NCBI GenBank assembly: GCA_951640165.1
Contig: OX621247.1
Coordinates: forward strand, 26,820,001-26,884,000
DNA: 64,000 bases
Direction: 5' to 3'
Origin: Pseudoips prasinana
Taxonomy: Eukaryota > Arthropoda > Insecta > Lepidoptera > Nolidae
Part shown: piece by piece, positions 29,831-41,241 of the stretch
Numbering within the stretch: the stretch's first letter is position 1
Layout of the letters: every line of letters begins with the position of its first letter
Made by a program: the position numbers and the translations under genes
The notes under the pieces: model-generated
The model's input: the letters and a program-made list of their open reading frames with translations, nothing else
Databases searched by the model: none
Told to the model about the DNA's origin: nothing

Positions 29831-30049
29831 TCGCGAAAGTTTAAAAACATTAAGTGCTAAGCACTTAAATCTTGGATGGATGGACTAAGTTGAATCTGTG
29901 TCACATGTGGAATTAATAAAATAAAATAATTAGATTTTACGATGACGACAGATACACATATACAAAATTTTATGCCTGGTAATTTCCTTATAAAGTCAAT
30001 TATTTCGAACATCTATCGGGCAGTTTCCATAATCTTCTTACAATCATCA
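29831..30049. other. Unassigned AT-rich sequence
   Basis: Nothing supported. Confidence 0.45.
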
Positions 30050-30126
30050 TTATCATATCAGCCGAAAGACAAAGACAAATCCTTCCGCAAAGATCTCCAC
30101 GATTGCTGGTCTTGCGCTACCCGCAT
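30050..30126 (-). pseudogene. RTE-type LINE terminus
   Basis: The minus strand encodes MRVAQDQQSWRSL and SFG with stop, followed by GATATGATAATGATG. It is homologous to the terminus at 14640-14875. The large LINE tail abuts it at the upstream side, suggesting insertion of that LINE into this RTE copy. Confidence 0.65.
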
Positions 30127-30349
30127 AATGAAATGAAATGAAACGATGATGAAATAATGAAATTTATTCAGCACTTGGGTATTAACATACACTTGTACTT
30201 GTCAAGTTCACAATGGAGTACATAAACGTAGTCGAATATAGTATAAAAATTACAAAATATAATTATTAGGATAAAAAAAATTATCTATTATTTTGAAATT
30301 TAGTTGTACAATATTAAAATTAAAGAATTGAAGGCAATGAGCATTTGGC

Positions 30350-31140
30350 TAGCGCAGAAGGCTCTTAACCAGTACCTTAAATTAAACGATTAATACCCGA
30401 GGCCACCCTTTTAGGGTTCGGGCCACAGCTCAGGGGGCCGCTGAAGCAAAAGGACAGAATTCTAAGAGAGGGTGTGATCAGTTGCACGGATCACCAATGA
30501 CGTGTTAAGGGGCCAGAGCGATCCTCGCCGCTGAGGAGCCTACCCTAGCTAACCTGCGGCTTTCTCTAGCTACCTAGGTGGACGACCCGGAGAAGAAAGG
30601 CACAAAGAAACTCCAGGCTTGCTTTTTTCGTCTTCTTTTGCTTTTTGTTTTCGTTCTTTTTTTTTTTTTTTTTAATCATGTATTTTCTTACATTGTGATG
30701 GGCGTTATGTAGGCTAATGCACGCACAGAACCGTTGTCATCTAATTAATCAAAAAAATTGTGAGATAATAAACAATAACATCAAATTTCACTCAAGCAAT
30801 TAGAATAACCTCTTGCTAGATGAGAAAACGGTGGGTACATCCGCGTACATTTATAAAATTAACAAGTCACACGAAGTCAACCAGAGGCAACGACTGTATG
30901 AAAAAATAAAATATTATGAGTACCCCAACAGCAGTTCGACCAGTTACCACAAGCAGCACCCGTTCACGAGTATGACGTGAGGGCCAGCCATCGTCTCCCT
31001 CGCCATATTAGAGGGAAGGAAACGACCCGACCCACAACGCCACCGCAAGCATTAACACACAATGGGAGCATGACGAACTTACAACGGGTAGTTCATATTG
31101 AAGTCGTTAACAGCCTTCGGCCGAACAGCGTTTGACATGT
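30350..31140. repeat. GC-rich block of unknown origin within the LINE 3' region
   Basis: AGGGTTCGGGCCACAGCTCA, GCGATCCTCGCCGCTGAGGA and a T-rich run at 30659-30674 are unlike the AT-rich flanks. A second GC-rich part lies at about 30945-31140. No coding frame or SINE head was recognised. It may be an inserted, unidentified retroelement piece. Confidence 0.4.
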
Positions 31141-31274
31141 TCGAGATAATATACATTTGTTTAATAATAAGAATATGCATCTAAAAATCTATGATATTAC
31201 AGAATTATTTCTATAGTCAGTTGAGTAAAATATAAATGTATGTCCCTGATGTTACATTAAGATGTTGCTCGTGT

Positions 31275-34106
31275 TCAACCAAGCGACCAAGCGTTTTTGT
31301 CGTTTAAATAATCATTGAGAGTGTAATAGGCCTTTTTCATTTAAATATTCCTGACCTCTGACTTAAACTTAGCATAGGACAGTTCCTGAAGATTTGTCGG
31401 TATTCTGTTATATATTCGGATACTCAGTCCGACAAAAGAAGAATGAACCTTTTGTAAACGATGAGATTCGGCACACAATTTGTGTTTATTTCTAGTGTTT
31501 ATTGTGTGCGTGTCACTTCTCTTTTGAAACAAATTCAGATTTTGCCGCACATAAATTATATTAGCATAAATATATTGCGAAGATACCGTTAATATATTTA
31601 TCTCTTCAAAAAACTCTTTTAAGGAGAATCTCGCGCCTAGCTGATAAATAGCTCGTACTGCACGTTTTTGTAGAACAAAGATACTGTGGATGTCAGCCGC
31701 CCTACCCCACAGTAGTATACCGTAAGACATAATACTGTGGAAGTAGCTAAAATAAACCAGGCGCGCAGTATCTATGTTAGTAAGTTGTCTAACTTTTCTA
31801 ACAGCATAAGCAGCAGAGCTTAATTTTCCAGCCAAGCTGGATATGTGAGTACCCCATTGAAGTTTACTGTCTAAAGTTATGCCCAGAAATGTAGTATATT
31901 GAACAGATTCCAACACTTCATTGTTCAATACCAGATCGGGACCAAAATTTCTCACATTAGGTGTGGTGAATTTAATGCACTTTGTTTTTTTAGCATTGAG
32001 AACTAAGTTATTAACCGAGAACCATTCGGTAATCAGTGTGAGAGCACTATTTATTTCAACAAGGTTATCTCTGTTTCGGTCTACTTTAAAGATAAGAGAA
32101 GTGTCATCTGCGAAAAGGACAACATCACAGAAGTTCTTTAAATAATGTGGTAAATCATTAATGTATACTAAGAACAAAAAGGGACCAAGAATGGAGCCTT
32201 GTGGCACGCCTAAAGTGACGGGCAAATTATTTGACTTAACTCCACCTACGTCGACACACTGAACTCTCTGATTAAGGTAAGAGGACAACACGTCCAGCGC
32301 AACCTCCCCTACGCCATAATGTCGTAATTTCAATAATAGCGTGTCGTGGTGAACGCAATCAAATGCTTTAGAAAGGTCACAAAACACCCCAATAGCATTC
32401 TGTGACTTCTCCCATGCATCAAATATATTTTTTATCAGCGCAATCCCTGCATCTGTAGTGGATCGCCCTTTAGTAAAACCAAACTGGTTCTGATGCAAGA
32501 GGTTGTGTAAATTAAAATGTTTCAGTAACTGCTTGAGTATAAGTTTTTCAAATATTTTACTTAATGCTGGTAAAATAGAGATGGGGCGATAATTAGAGGG
32601 ATCGTCTTTAGAACCTGATTTAAACAATGGTATGATTTTACTACATTTCATTAGGTCGGGAAAAATACCTGTATCTATACATTGATTATAAATAATCATT
32701 AAATAAGGCGCTATTACGTCGATTATGGTTTTTAAAATCCTTACGGAAATACCCCATAAGTCACCTGTATTTTTTGGCTCAAGCGTCCTTACAATATCGT
32801 TTATATCAGATACTGTTACATATTCAAAGTTAAATATTTGTTTGCATTCTGGAACGCTATTACGTAGCAGCAGTTCGGCGCCAATTTCGGAGGAGTTTAA
32901 GGAGCTAGTGGTGTTTACAGGTATGGCGGCAAAAAAGTTATTTAACTCATGAGCTACATCAGCTTTTTCACTAACAACTCCATTATCTAGTTTTAATTCC
33001 AAATAATTATCACGTCTTTTATCCTTGCCACTTTCTTTATTAATTATATTCCAAGTGGTCTTTATTTTATTATCAGCTTTTTGTATTTTTCGACTAATAT
33101 AATTAGATTTAGCTATAATGCAAATTTTTTTGAATGTTTTTGAGTAATTTTTGACATATTGTAAAAAATTTGAGTCAAATCTGTATTTTTTCATACCGTA
33201 TAACTCGTACAATCTTGCTCGACTTTTATATATACCAGGAGTTGCCCATTCATTAAATTTACTATTGGAAATCCTTAGTTTTTTAGTTTTAAATGTACTC
33301 TGAAACTCAGTTTTAATGACACCAAAAACGGATGTATAATTACTATCTGGATTGTTATTTTCCAGCAAAGTGGGATTCATCTTAGATAGAATACCATCTT
33401 TGAAACGATGTAACCGTGAACTAGTAATTGGTTGGCAGGTTACATGAGATGCTATTTTCTTTTTATAATTTTCAAATACTGCTAACTGGCCACAGTGATC
33501 TGATGTCAGATGACTTATTATTTTAGGATTCATCACTTCGCAGTTAGAAAATATGTTGTCAAGACAAGTGGCTGAGTGTGACGTGATCCTAGTAGGTTCA
33601 TGAAAGATATGTTTTAAATTAAATGATTTAAAAAGGTTTAAAAGACTGTCAGTTGTAGGGGTGGCCTCCAGAATATTTATATTGAAATCCCCACACACAA
33701 TCAGCCCCTTCCTGGTACAACATATTTTTGAGAGGGCATCTTCCATAACAGATTCAAATATGGAGAAGTTGCTAAGTGGAGGACGGTAAACACACAATAC
33801 TACTTGGTGCTCTAGCTCAACACAGGACAACTCAATAGTGCGTTCGACCGAAAGATTCACAATATCTTGTCGAGGCTTAGATTTTAAGTCAGATGATACA
33901 ATAATTAATGAGCCCCCATGGATAGCTGTCCTTCTCACAAATGCACTTTGAATAATGTATTTATCAGTACTAAAATATAATAATTGTGACTCTTTAAGCC
34001 AGTGTTCTGTTAAACATAAAACATGGACATCACAGTTTTCAATAAATAAACTTAATTCTAACTCCTTGCCGGGCAGGCCCTGAATGTTCTGATGTACAAC
34101 ATTCAA
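31275..34106 (-). pseudogene. LINE ORF2: AP endonuclease plus reverse transcriptase, one premature stop
   Basis: This frame encodes the enzyme that nicks chromosomal DNA and primes reverse transcription. Residues 1-220 are the endonuclease: NVVHQNIQGLPGKELEL, LTEHWL, LCVYRPP, VCGDFNI and HLTSDHCGQLA (catalytic histidine/aspartate). Residues 460-720 are the polymerase: NYRPISILPALSKIFEKL, QFGFTKGRSTTDA, FCDLSKAFDCVHHD, GVPQGSILGPFLF and the catalytic FADDTS. Residues 720-920 are the C-terminal domain, ending at a TAA (31341-31343). The same frame reopens for 22 codons (KKAYYTLNDYLNDKNAWSLG) to a TGA at 31275-31277. The related copy at 60211-60894 continues through the same point (RAYYKISDYLSDKSAWDG), so the TAA is probably a mutation. 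Apart from that the 944-codon frame is intact, which suggests a recent insertion. Confidence 0.92.
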
Positions 34107-34135
34107 ACCGTTTAGGCCATCCGTTGTCCTTACAC

Positions 34136-34617
34136 CTAGTTTAAACTAATTGTTTTAGTATTACTACTAACATCCAAGTTGTTCCTCACAGGTAAGTTGC
34201 AAGTACCAAATAAATTAAAATTGTCCGAAGTTAGAGTAGTTATAGTGCTACTCTGTGATAATCTATGATTATCGGTGTCAATTAAAAAGTTAAATGCTAA
34301 TAATTTAGCAAGTTGTCGTTTGTAGAAATATGGTAGGTACATAGTACCATCTGTAAACTTAAAATTACTTGTATTAATAAATGTGTTAGTGTCAAAATAG
34401 GACACAAACCGGTTATTATGGCAAATGTTATACATTATCATGTTAAGATCAAAAATATACCTATTTTGCTTCTCAGTCAGGCTTGAGCAATAAGGCAGAG
34501 CACATAATACAAATTTTATATTTAGTTTGCAATTTAAGTCTCTCATCTTATCAATTGTATCTAAAATATGTTTCCTACTCACAGACAAGCTATCTCCATA
34601 AAGCATAATAACTGTCT
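34136..34617 (-). pseudogene. LINE ORF1 C-terminal part, SGNH-esterase-like
   Basis: Directly 5' of ORF2 and in another frame, this segment reads YKTVIMLYGDSLSVSRKHIL at the start and FVLCALPYCSSLTEKQNRYI in the middle. NTFINTSNFKFTDGTMYLPY then precedes KRQLAKLLAFNFL. The order (short hydrophobic strand with GDS, then an ALPYC strand, then a D-G-xx-L block before a helix) resembles the second half of SGNH/GDSL esterases. Some CR1-type LINEs carry such a domain in ORF1. The N-terminal GDS serine block of the fold is not covered, and a TAA precedes the first residue, so it is truncated. The esterase reading is by motif pattern only. Confidence 0.6.
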
Positions 34618-34724
34618 TATATTAACATCTTCGTTACTACTTTCATGTCTCTGTCTTCATTTCATTTTCATTCTGTCTTCATACAACTACAACTTCTTAT
34701 ATTAACATCTTCGTTACTACTTTC
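34615..34724. repeat. 30-bp direct repeat pair at the LINE 5' boundary
   Basis: An identical 30-base sequence (TCTTATATTAACATCTTCGT then TACTACTTTC) occurs at 34615-34644 and 34695-34724. The 50 bases between contain CTGTCTTCAT twice. It sits exactly where the LINE reading frame breaks down. Confidence 0.9.
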
Positions 34725-34759
34725 TGATCTCCAATATACTTATATAACATTCAACATAT

Positions 34760-35520
34760 GATAAGTGCGTTTAACATTAAATTTACCGGGTTTGGCGATG
34801 TTTATACCTGGAATGTTCATTATCAGTCCACTGTTTCGATCGTCTATGGGGACTCTCCGTCAACTCCTGCAATAAATCGTCTATGCATAGATAAGTTAAA
34901 CACGATAAGTGTGTTTAGCATTTATTTTTTCGGGTACGGCAATGTCTTTCTATTTTTATACCTGGAATGTTCATTATCAGTCGAGCATTTCGCACGTCTA
35001 ACGAGGACTCACACTGTCAACCTCTCCAAAAAATCCTCATTACGTCTATCTGATCTCATATATGGTATAATATCCATCTATGAATTGATAAGTGTGTTTA
35101 GTTAGCATTTCATTTGCCAGGTACGGCGATATCTTTCTATGCTTATACCTGGAATGTTCATCATCTGTCAAGTATTCTACTCGTCTAACGAGGACTCGAT
35201 GTCAACCCCTCCAATTATGAATATCTGATCTCATACATGGTATAACATTGATAAGTGTATTTAGCATTTCATTTTGCTTATACCTCGTATGTTCATTACT
35301 AATTAAGTATTTAGCAAATAATGGGCAGTCACCATTAATTCATTATATCCTCGTAATGAAAATGAAACGCTAAACACACTTATCACAGATTGAATATTAT
35401 ACATATTTGAGCGCTGGTAGTCGTAATCGGGTACGGCGATATATATTTATTCTTATATCTGGTTAGTTCATTTTTTAGTCAAGTATTTCGTACATCTAAC
35501 AAGCACTCTCCATCAACCCT
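34760..35520 (+). repeat. Satellite-like array of diverged 140-185 bp units
   Basis: Units start near 34760, 34904, 35087 and 35250 with GATAAGTGTGTTTAGCATTT, then GGGTACGGCGATGTCTTTCT, TATACCTGGAATGTTCATTA, CGTCTAACGAGGACTC and GATCTCATATATGGTATAA. An inverted piece (AATGAAACGCTAAACACACTTATC) sits at 35361-35384. A final partial unit (GGGTACGGCGATATATATTT) follows at about 35429. Unit lengths vary because of internal deletions. Confidence 0.85.
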
Positions 35521-37060
35521 TTAATCCAACCTCGGTTTTAATTTCAGTGTTCATCAAAGCCCCTGATTAATAGAAAGATAGAACCAGTAGGTCATTGGTT
35601 CAAAGGAAAGCATCTCGTCTACTGGAAAGCAATTAAGTTCCGTGCGGGATTAGAACGATCGGAACATCACAGTGTAGCAAGAATCGTTGGCTTGTTTCGT
35701 TTAATAAGTTGTTTCGTTCAGATTATTTTTAGATTGCTTCGTATTAAGAGTACGTCGGTCATGTCTGCTAGCCCGTTCTGCCAGATCTTGATTGAGAACC
35801 CGTATTTGCGAATACACTTGTAACTTATAATATGATAATACCTCTTCGTTACGAATAGTCGCCATGCCTGTAATTTGACCGGAACGATATTTAGTTTTTA
35901 AGCACTAGTGTCACATTTATCGAATCTCGTACCTAATGATACTCGTAATCCATTGCCATTTCTCTACTGAACAACATTAAACATTGTAATGCTGAAGTTT
36001 ATTCAGGGAACCTTTGTCAAACTGCTCATAGAGCCAATGACTGCTCTGTTCTTTGCTACCGTAAGCGTCACGTGGTCACTACTGCATGTGAAAACTACGG
36101 AAGTGGTAGAATTATGTTCTCAAAACTGTTCTCATTAAAATACAGTTCGTTGGTGCAAATTGTTTAGCTGGTTCCTCTACACTGTTCCAAGTGTAGTAAA
36201 TTGTTAGGTGAGTATTTATTTACACGCTCTTTACCGTCCAGCACGTAGAGGGTGGTAATAGTTAAATCAAACAGTATGAGGGTTTTATGTGGAAGCTCAC
36301 TTTGAGTGTGGCGGAGGCTATTTTAGCGCTTGTTTTTGAGTGAAATCAAGGTTTAAATCAGCGCAAATATCTATTGGATCAAACGTTTTGATAAAGGGTT
36401 GAATTCACAAAGTAAACTGTATATCACAATAATACAGGTTGTTTTACCAAGTTCAATATTGAAATTGTTAGTATCAATATTTTATACATATATTTGTAGT
36501 CATTTTAAAGTATGTGCCTCGTGCGTTTCGGCATTAAATAAAGTGTAGGAATATAATGGTTCTCTATAAATAAATAATCTTTTTGTTTCGTTCAAATTCC
36601 CAAGGTTTGTATGGGAAAATAAGGCTCAAAATCGTGTGGTATTTTTGTACGAAAATCTACTGTTGCAATTCTTGCGTCACTAGTTTATTCATATTTTTTA
36701 CCGTAAGCTTGTTTTTTTATGTACGTTACTCGATTTGTCCTATTTTTGGGAACTACTTTTGCGAAATATTTTTTTATTCCATAGGAATTGCATTCGAAAC
36801 GGTTAAATATAAATTTTGTTTCAATGAAGTTGATTCAATGTTTTTAACACAGTAATTATTGTCGGTACTGTGTACTTATAGGTACTGTTGACACTATATC
36901 TGTACAACCTTATCCATGAACATATGATATGCAACAGTAAAAACTTATAAGATTTTTATTTATTTTTTAATATCTCAGGAAATAATTTAGATATATTCAC
37001 CGAGCTGTACTTAGGTTTTCTGGAAGAAATCGCATTTAGCTTTGCTTAGTCTAGATCCAG
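35521..37060. other. Long stretch without a supported gene
   Basis: A plus-strand frame open from about 35566 to 35823 (85 codons, PVGHWFKGKHLVYWKAIKFR) lacks an ATG near its start and a known motif. The remainder is AT-rich. Confidence 0.45.
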
Positions 37061-37144
37061 AGTTGATGAAGCCGTCCAGTAGACCTCTGACATTACTTAT
37101 TGACTGTTGTTTAATGACTAGAACCGGGACCGATAGCTTAACGT
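37061..37144 (-). mobile_element. 5S-derived SINE, 3' part only
   Basis: On the minus strand: GCTATCGGTCCCGGTTCTAG, AACAACAGTCAATAAGTAAT and GTCAGAGGTCTACTGGACGG, matching the body of the copies at 46386 and 50404. The 5S-like head is missing. Confidence 0.75.
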
Positions 37145-37145
37145 T

Positions 37146-37345
37146 TAAATTTCAATTTTCAATTTCAATTTCAATTTATTTATTGCTTTCATGGGTTTTA
37201 CATAGGTATTTAAGATTATAATACAGTACCAAACATGAACCCCGTAAGGGCACTGCTACAATACAATATACAAACAAATAATTTTGAATAATTTAACCTG
37301 TCATGATAATGTTTAGTAAATTAAATAAATAAATAAATATTTTTT
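37146..37345 (-). repeat. Solo LINE 3' end with (TTGAAA)n tail
   Basis: CAATTTTCAATTTCAATTTCAATTTATTTATTGC is the short-repeat tail of a LINE in reverse, followed by about 150 bp of untranslated-type sequence. Confidence 0.55.
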
Positions 37346-37445
37346 TTACGTTAACACCAGCCGTCACCGGATGTGCACGAACCTTATGTAACGAACAACC
37401 AGCTTTGAGCGGATCTACAGTTTGTGATAAAGCCGCCCAAGAGAT

Positions 37446-37716
37446 AAATAATAATAATATCCTGGGACATTATTTACACACGGCCACCTGATCCCAAAAT
37501 AAGCAGAGCTTGAACTATGGAAACCAGATAGCTGATATACTACATATACTACTTTTCTTTAATAAATACATACGTATATGCATAATTCCACCCAGACTCA
37601 GGACAGACAGAGATTTTCATGCACACAAATATATGTCCTGGGCGGGAAATGAACCCACGACCTCCGGCGTGAAAAGCATGCATTTGCCAACCACGCCAAC
37701 AGGCCCGTCAAAATAA
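37446..37716 (-). mobile_element. SINE-A, full-length copy
   Basis: All parts are present on the minus strand: GACGGGCCTGTTGGCGTGGT, CGCCGGAGGTCGTGGGTTCA, GTGCATGAAAATCTCTGTC, AGTTCAAGCTCTGCTTATTT and ATGTCCCAGGATATT. Confidence 0.95.
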
Positions 37717-37767
37717 AATATTGCATTTAGATTGTTCCTCATATTAATAATAAAGCCACAGATAGAA

Positions 37768-38032
37768 AGACGGGTTGGTAAATGCTTGCTTTTCACGCCG
37801 CAGGTCGTGGGTTAACGACGGGTTTGATTCCCACCCAGGACAAATATTTGTGTGCATGCCCATATCTGTTTGGCCTGTGTCTGGGTGTAATTCTCTTCAC
37901 AAGTATGTATTTACAAAATAAAAAAGTAACATATGTAGTATATCAGTTATCTGATTTCCATAATACAAGCCTTTGCTTATTTTGGGATCAGATGGCCGTG
38001 TGTGAATAATGTCCCTGGATAGGTATTATTAC
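37768..38032 (+). mobile_element. SINE-A copy with a small duplication in the head
   Basis: GACGGGTTGGTAAATGCTTG and CGCCGCAGGTCGTGGGTTAA; a short internal duplication (GTGGGTTAACGACGGGTTTG) lengthens the B-box region. The body and tail reach GTCCCTGGATAGG. It lies 52 bp from the reverse copy, making an inverted pair. Confidence 0.9.
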
Positions 38033-38959
38033 ATACAGAAAGACACACAGACATGATTAAAAGTTATGACACGTCTCATTTTGTGTTGAGGATTGAAAGT
38101 AACCTGGGATGGAATAAATAATAAGTTAACAAATAAATTTAATTGATAAAAATATATGTTAATGAGTAAGAGTTATATTTTATTTTCTGTTTGGAGTCTG
38201 GTCTTTTCGACTAAAAGGAAACCTTTAATGGCGGTAACGTGCCTATAATATCGTGTCGTGTCCGTCGTGTTCATGCCATGTTACGCAATCAAAAGATATG
38301 TAGGTACACAACGTTATGAAATATGGCTTGCTAACTCACGCACGTTTAATGTTATATAGCCTAGGGTATAACGAGCGCCATCTCTATCATGCCTTTAGCT
38401 TAAACGCAAGATAGATGGCGTTGTCATCGAGGAATAATTGATGAAAGCTGTCCTCATTGGCTGGAATTAAATTTAAGTTTGGATAGCACCAATCATGACT
38501 CAGTTCGATGTTTCTTATCAGTCAATTAGCCAACTGAGGTAGTGCTACTATTCATGATTCCAGACGAGTTTTAAATCTGCACATAAAGGTCTTGTTTTCA
38601 CTCACACATACAACACATTGTATTAATTTGTGCCGATAGGGTAGATTGTTGTCAAGTATGTATTTTATACTAGTTTGTAAGCTCGTACATATACTTACAA
38701 ATATGGACGTAAACATAGGGTGAATCTGACATAAATGATTATTATTTATAATTATTATAGTTTCATTTAGAGGCGAAGTTATTTCCTGTTTCAATTGATA
38801 TTTTACTCAATACATAACAGAATTTTCTATTCAAATGACCTTTAAGAAATTCAAGTTAGGATAATTCTAGAAAATCTACGAATATAATCTACTTTCGGGA
38901 CCTTTCTACCATACTACGGACAGACCGAGCCTTAAAACTTAACATCCCCATTGTCATCA
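38033..38959. other. Mostly unique sequence with a short inverted repeat
   Basis: GCGCCATCTCTAT at 38375-38387 pairs with ATAGATGGCG at 38411-38420. No gene was supported. Confidence 0.5.
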
Positions 38960-39105
38960 TCGTCATAAAAGCTGTAAGAAATCCACTGCTGGACAAAAGC
39001 CTCCTCCAAGAATGATCATTGGTAGCAATATGATGGTCATAATACTTAGAAAGAAGCTGCTGTCCGTTCCCTGGTAGATATTCCCTGTCATCCCCTTTTT
39101 TAATT
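38960..39105 (-). repeat. Repeat G, partial with internal deletion
   Basis: AAATCCACTGCTGGACAAAA, GCCTCCTCCAAGAATGATCA and TGCTGTCCGTTCCCTGGTAG are present. The GCCATAATCGCC section is lost. Confidence 0.65.
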
Positions 39106-39476
39106 CATCCCATCAACAATTTTCGAATCACACATTTAGTGATCCAATGCGGATATCGAAAACAAAACACGAGCGCGTCGAGGTAGCCAATGAAAAAATT
39201 GTATTTTTCAATAAAATGGTACTTAGCTACGTAACTTCGTGTCTTCTCTGAAAGTAACTGACAATTTATTAAAAAGCACAGATGCAGGCTCGGGAAATAA
39301 GTTGTTCTATATATTCATGTTAGTCTTTAAATTTTATGTTGCAAAGCGACCAACAAGATTGATATGAAATTATATTCTATTCTATTTCTCATTTACAAAT
39401 AACACAAATGTAAAATTTGAGAGACAAATCACATCGAAAACCTACCTATGAACTAACTAAAAATACAACCTAAAAC
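39106..39476. other. Unremarkable AT-rich sequence
   Basis: Nothing supported. Confidence 0.5.
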
Positions 39477-39534
39477 ATTGTTGAGTATTTTTCTGCTGAA
39501 ATATAAATATTTCAGCAGCAAAATACTCAATAAT
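39477..39534. repeat. Near-perfect palindrome, 27-base arms
   Basis: ATTGTTGAGTATTTTTCTGC pairs with GCAGCAAAATACTCAATAAT across a few bases. It would form a long hairpin. No family was identified. Confidence 0.85.
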
Positions 39535-39747
39535 GTAAAACGATGTATTGTGATGAGAATTATCATAAATATTGCAGCCTTTCCGGCTGATGCAGTCCAT
39601 TATCGGTAATAAAGTTACCGACGTCTGACCCTCAAACTCAATTAATAGAGGCAGTATGGGAAATGAGCGAAAAGGTGGAATTTGTACTAACGACATTGCA
39701 GATTGAATAATGAGAATTAAGATGAATATTATGTGTATTTATTCACT

Positions 39748-39838
39748 GTGCGGTGATGGCGAAGAATATCATCATCGGAACTCTTCCCGTAGGGGGCGTA
39801 GAAATCATCACCTACCAAAGAACGGGCAACAGCGTTTT
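39748..39838 (+). repeat. Repeat G fragment, plus orientation
   Basis: GGTGATGGCGAAGAATATCA, GGGGCGTAGAAATCATCACC and AAGAACGGGCAACAGCGTTT are the reverse of the minus-oriented copies. Confidence 0.6.
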
Positions 39839-40150
39839 ACTTTTAGCAATGCTATTGCATAACTTTTACTATTTATTATTATTAAAGTTGACATATGAAA
39901 CATATTTAACTTTATGAGAATTGTATAATATTAATTGCTTGATTATAAATTAATATATTGAGGATAGTTTCAGATATATTATCGGTGATCCTGACATGTT
40001 ATTACCCATGCTATAGAATATTAAAATGTTATATAGAAATAATGATATCTATTGTATTAAACTAACAATGACACTGAATACTTGGAACTAATAGCTATAT
40101 TATTATTATTGTTATTGCACAACTAATGTATTATTTACATTTTTATTTAA
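39839..40150. other. Unremarkable AT-rich sequence
   Basis: Nothing supported. Confidence 0.5.
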
Positions 40151-40154
40151 ATCG

Positions 40155-41095
40155 TCAGCGAATTTTGGTACAAAAAAAAGAATGTGGGTTTTTCACATTC
40201 AGATCATCGGGGAAGGTTAACTGAGTTTGCCAAAACTTGGAGTATGTCAATAAATTCAAGTACTTAGGTCTCTGGGTAGATAGGAATATGAGCTGGAGAT
40301 CGCAGGGTGACATTGTATGTACTAAGCTCAGGGCAATTTTATTCATTGAAAGAAACAATAAATCGGAAAACTATACGTATTATTTATTTCGCTCTCGCCG
40401 AGTCATTGCTGAGCTATGGGTTGAGTACGTATGGCCGCACTTTTAAAACTTATTTGGACAGTATTAGATGCCTTCAAATTCGCTTCACGAAATACCTTGT
40501 GGATTTCAAAACAAAAAATGATTGCAAAGAAAATTATGAGAAACTTTTTGTTATTTGTAAAGTACTGCCAATACATAAAAGATCAAATATTTGGTGGTTT
40601 TGGAGCAATTCTACAATGATGAGATCAAACAACCAGTGGAAAATATTTATAATACTAGGAGAGTCAGAGAGCGTAAACTAGTTCGACCATCAGCTAATAA
40701 TTATTACGGCCAAAGAACCAACAAATATTTGATCCCAACAATATTTCATCAAATTCCCTGGCTCGGAAGAGACCATGGTACAATTAGTAAATGTTCACTT
40801 AAAAAGAAGTTACGACAAATATTGCTTACCGAGTTCGCTGATACCTTAGAAGCGTGATACAATACAACTGTCAACGAACATCACCATCTAACCAACTAAA
40901 AGTAGTAATAGTTGTGCAATAGTTCTTTGCGAATACGTAGAATGTTATGTTTATGTACCTAATCTAAGGAACACTATTATGTAACGAGCGCTAATCCCGC
41001 CGACAAACTGTTACCCAGTTTGGTGGGTTAAAATGTAATGTAATGGTTTTTGTTCCAAATAAATGATTTATTTATTTATTTATTATTATTATTAT
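40155..41095 (+). mobile_element. 5'-truncated LINE with (TTTA)n tail
   Basis: A C-terminal RT domain in broken frames is followed by a 3' untranslated region (TAATGGTTTTTGTTCCAAAT) and a TTTATTTATTTATTATTATT tail. The 5' limit is near 40155, by the start of homologous-looking sequence. Confidence 0.75.
40210..40857 (+). pseudogene. LINE reverse transcriptase C-terminal domain, two frameshifts
   Basis: Only the post-polymerase part of a LINE ORF2 remains, spread over two frames. YVNKFKYLGLWVDRNMSW (from 40240) corresponds to the FLGI-D-LxW block. After a frameshift near 40345 the frame reads FSLKETINRKTIRIIYFALA and LLSYGLSTYGRTF, the SYG-x-WG block in altered form, then DSIRCLQIRFTKYL. After a second shift near 40600 comes VENIYNTRRVRERKLVRP, then IFHQIPW and FADTLEA with stop. 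The catalytic aspartate box is absent. It differs from the CR1-like copies elsewhere in the window, so it is another family. Confidence 0.75.
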
Positions 41096-41241
41096 TAATA
41101 CCCTTAAAATAATAAAACTAATCGGTGTACTTTCCCAGTTGACCTCATTCTACTTCACTAAATGAATCCATGAAGTTGGTGATGGATACTATATCAGTGG
41201 GGTTATTCAAACAAATAGTAACATTTCTTCTGTATTATTCG

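Larger units (their letters stand above)
30127..34620 (-). mobile_element. Long CR1-group-like LINE, 5'-truncated, nearly intact ORF2
   Basis: On the minus strand an ORF1 C-terminal region (34617-34136) is followed 30 bp later by ORF2 (34106-31275). An unusually long 3' region then ends in AATAAATTTCATTATTTC and repeated ATTTC. The 3' region of the related copy at 60050 is only about 160 bp. The extra kilobase here (about 30160-31260, with a GC-rich block at 30350-30640) is therefore either family-specific or a later insertion. ORF1 begins directly after an in-frame TAA, so the 5' part is lost. Confidence 0.85.

Noticed and set aside
35566..35823. 85-codon plus-strand frame (PVGHWFKGKHLVYWKAIKF)
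   Set aside because: No ATG near the start, no splice signals good enough, no recognised family. Probably chance.
36583..36855. 90-codon frame rich in F, I, Y and C
   Set aside because: Composition is what AT-rich DNA gives by chance. It is not a credible membrane protein.
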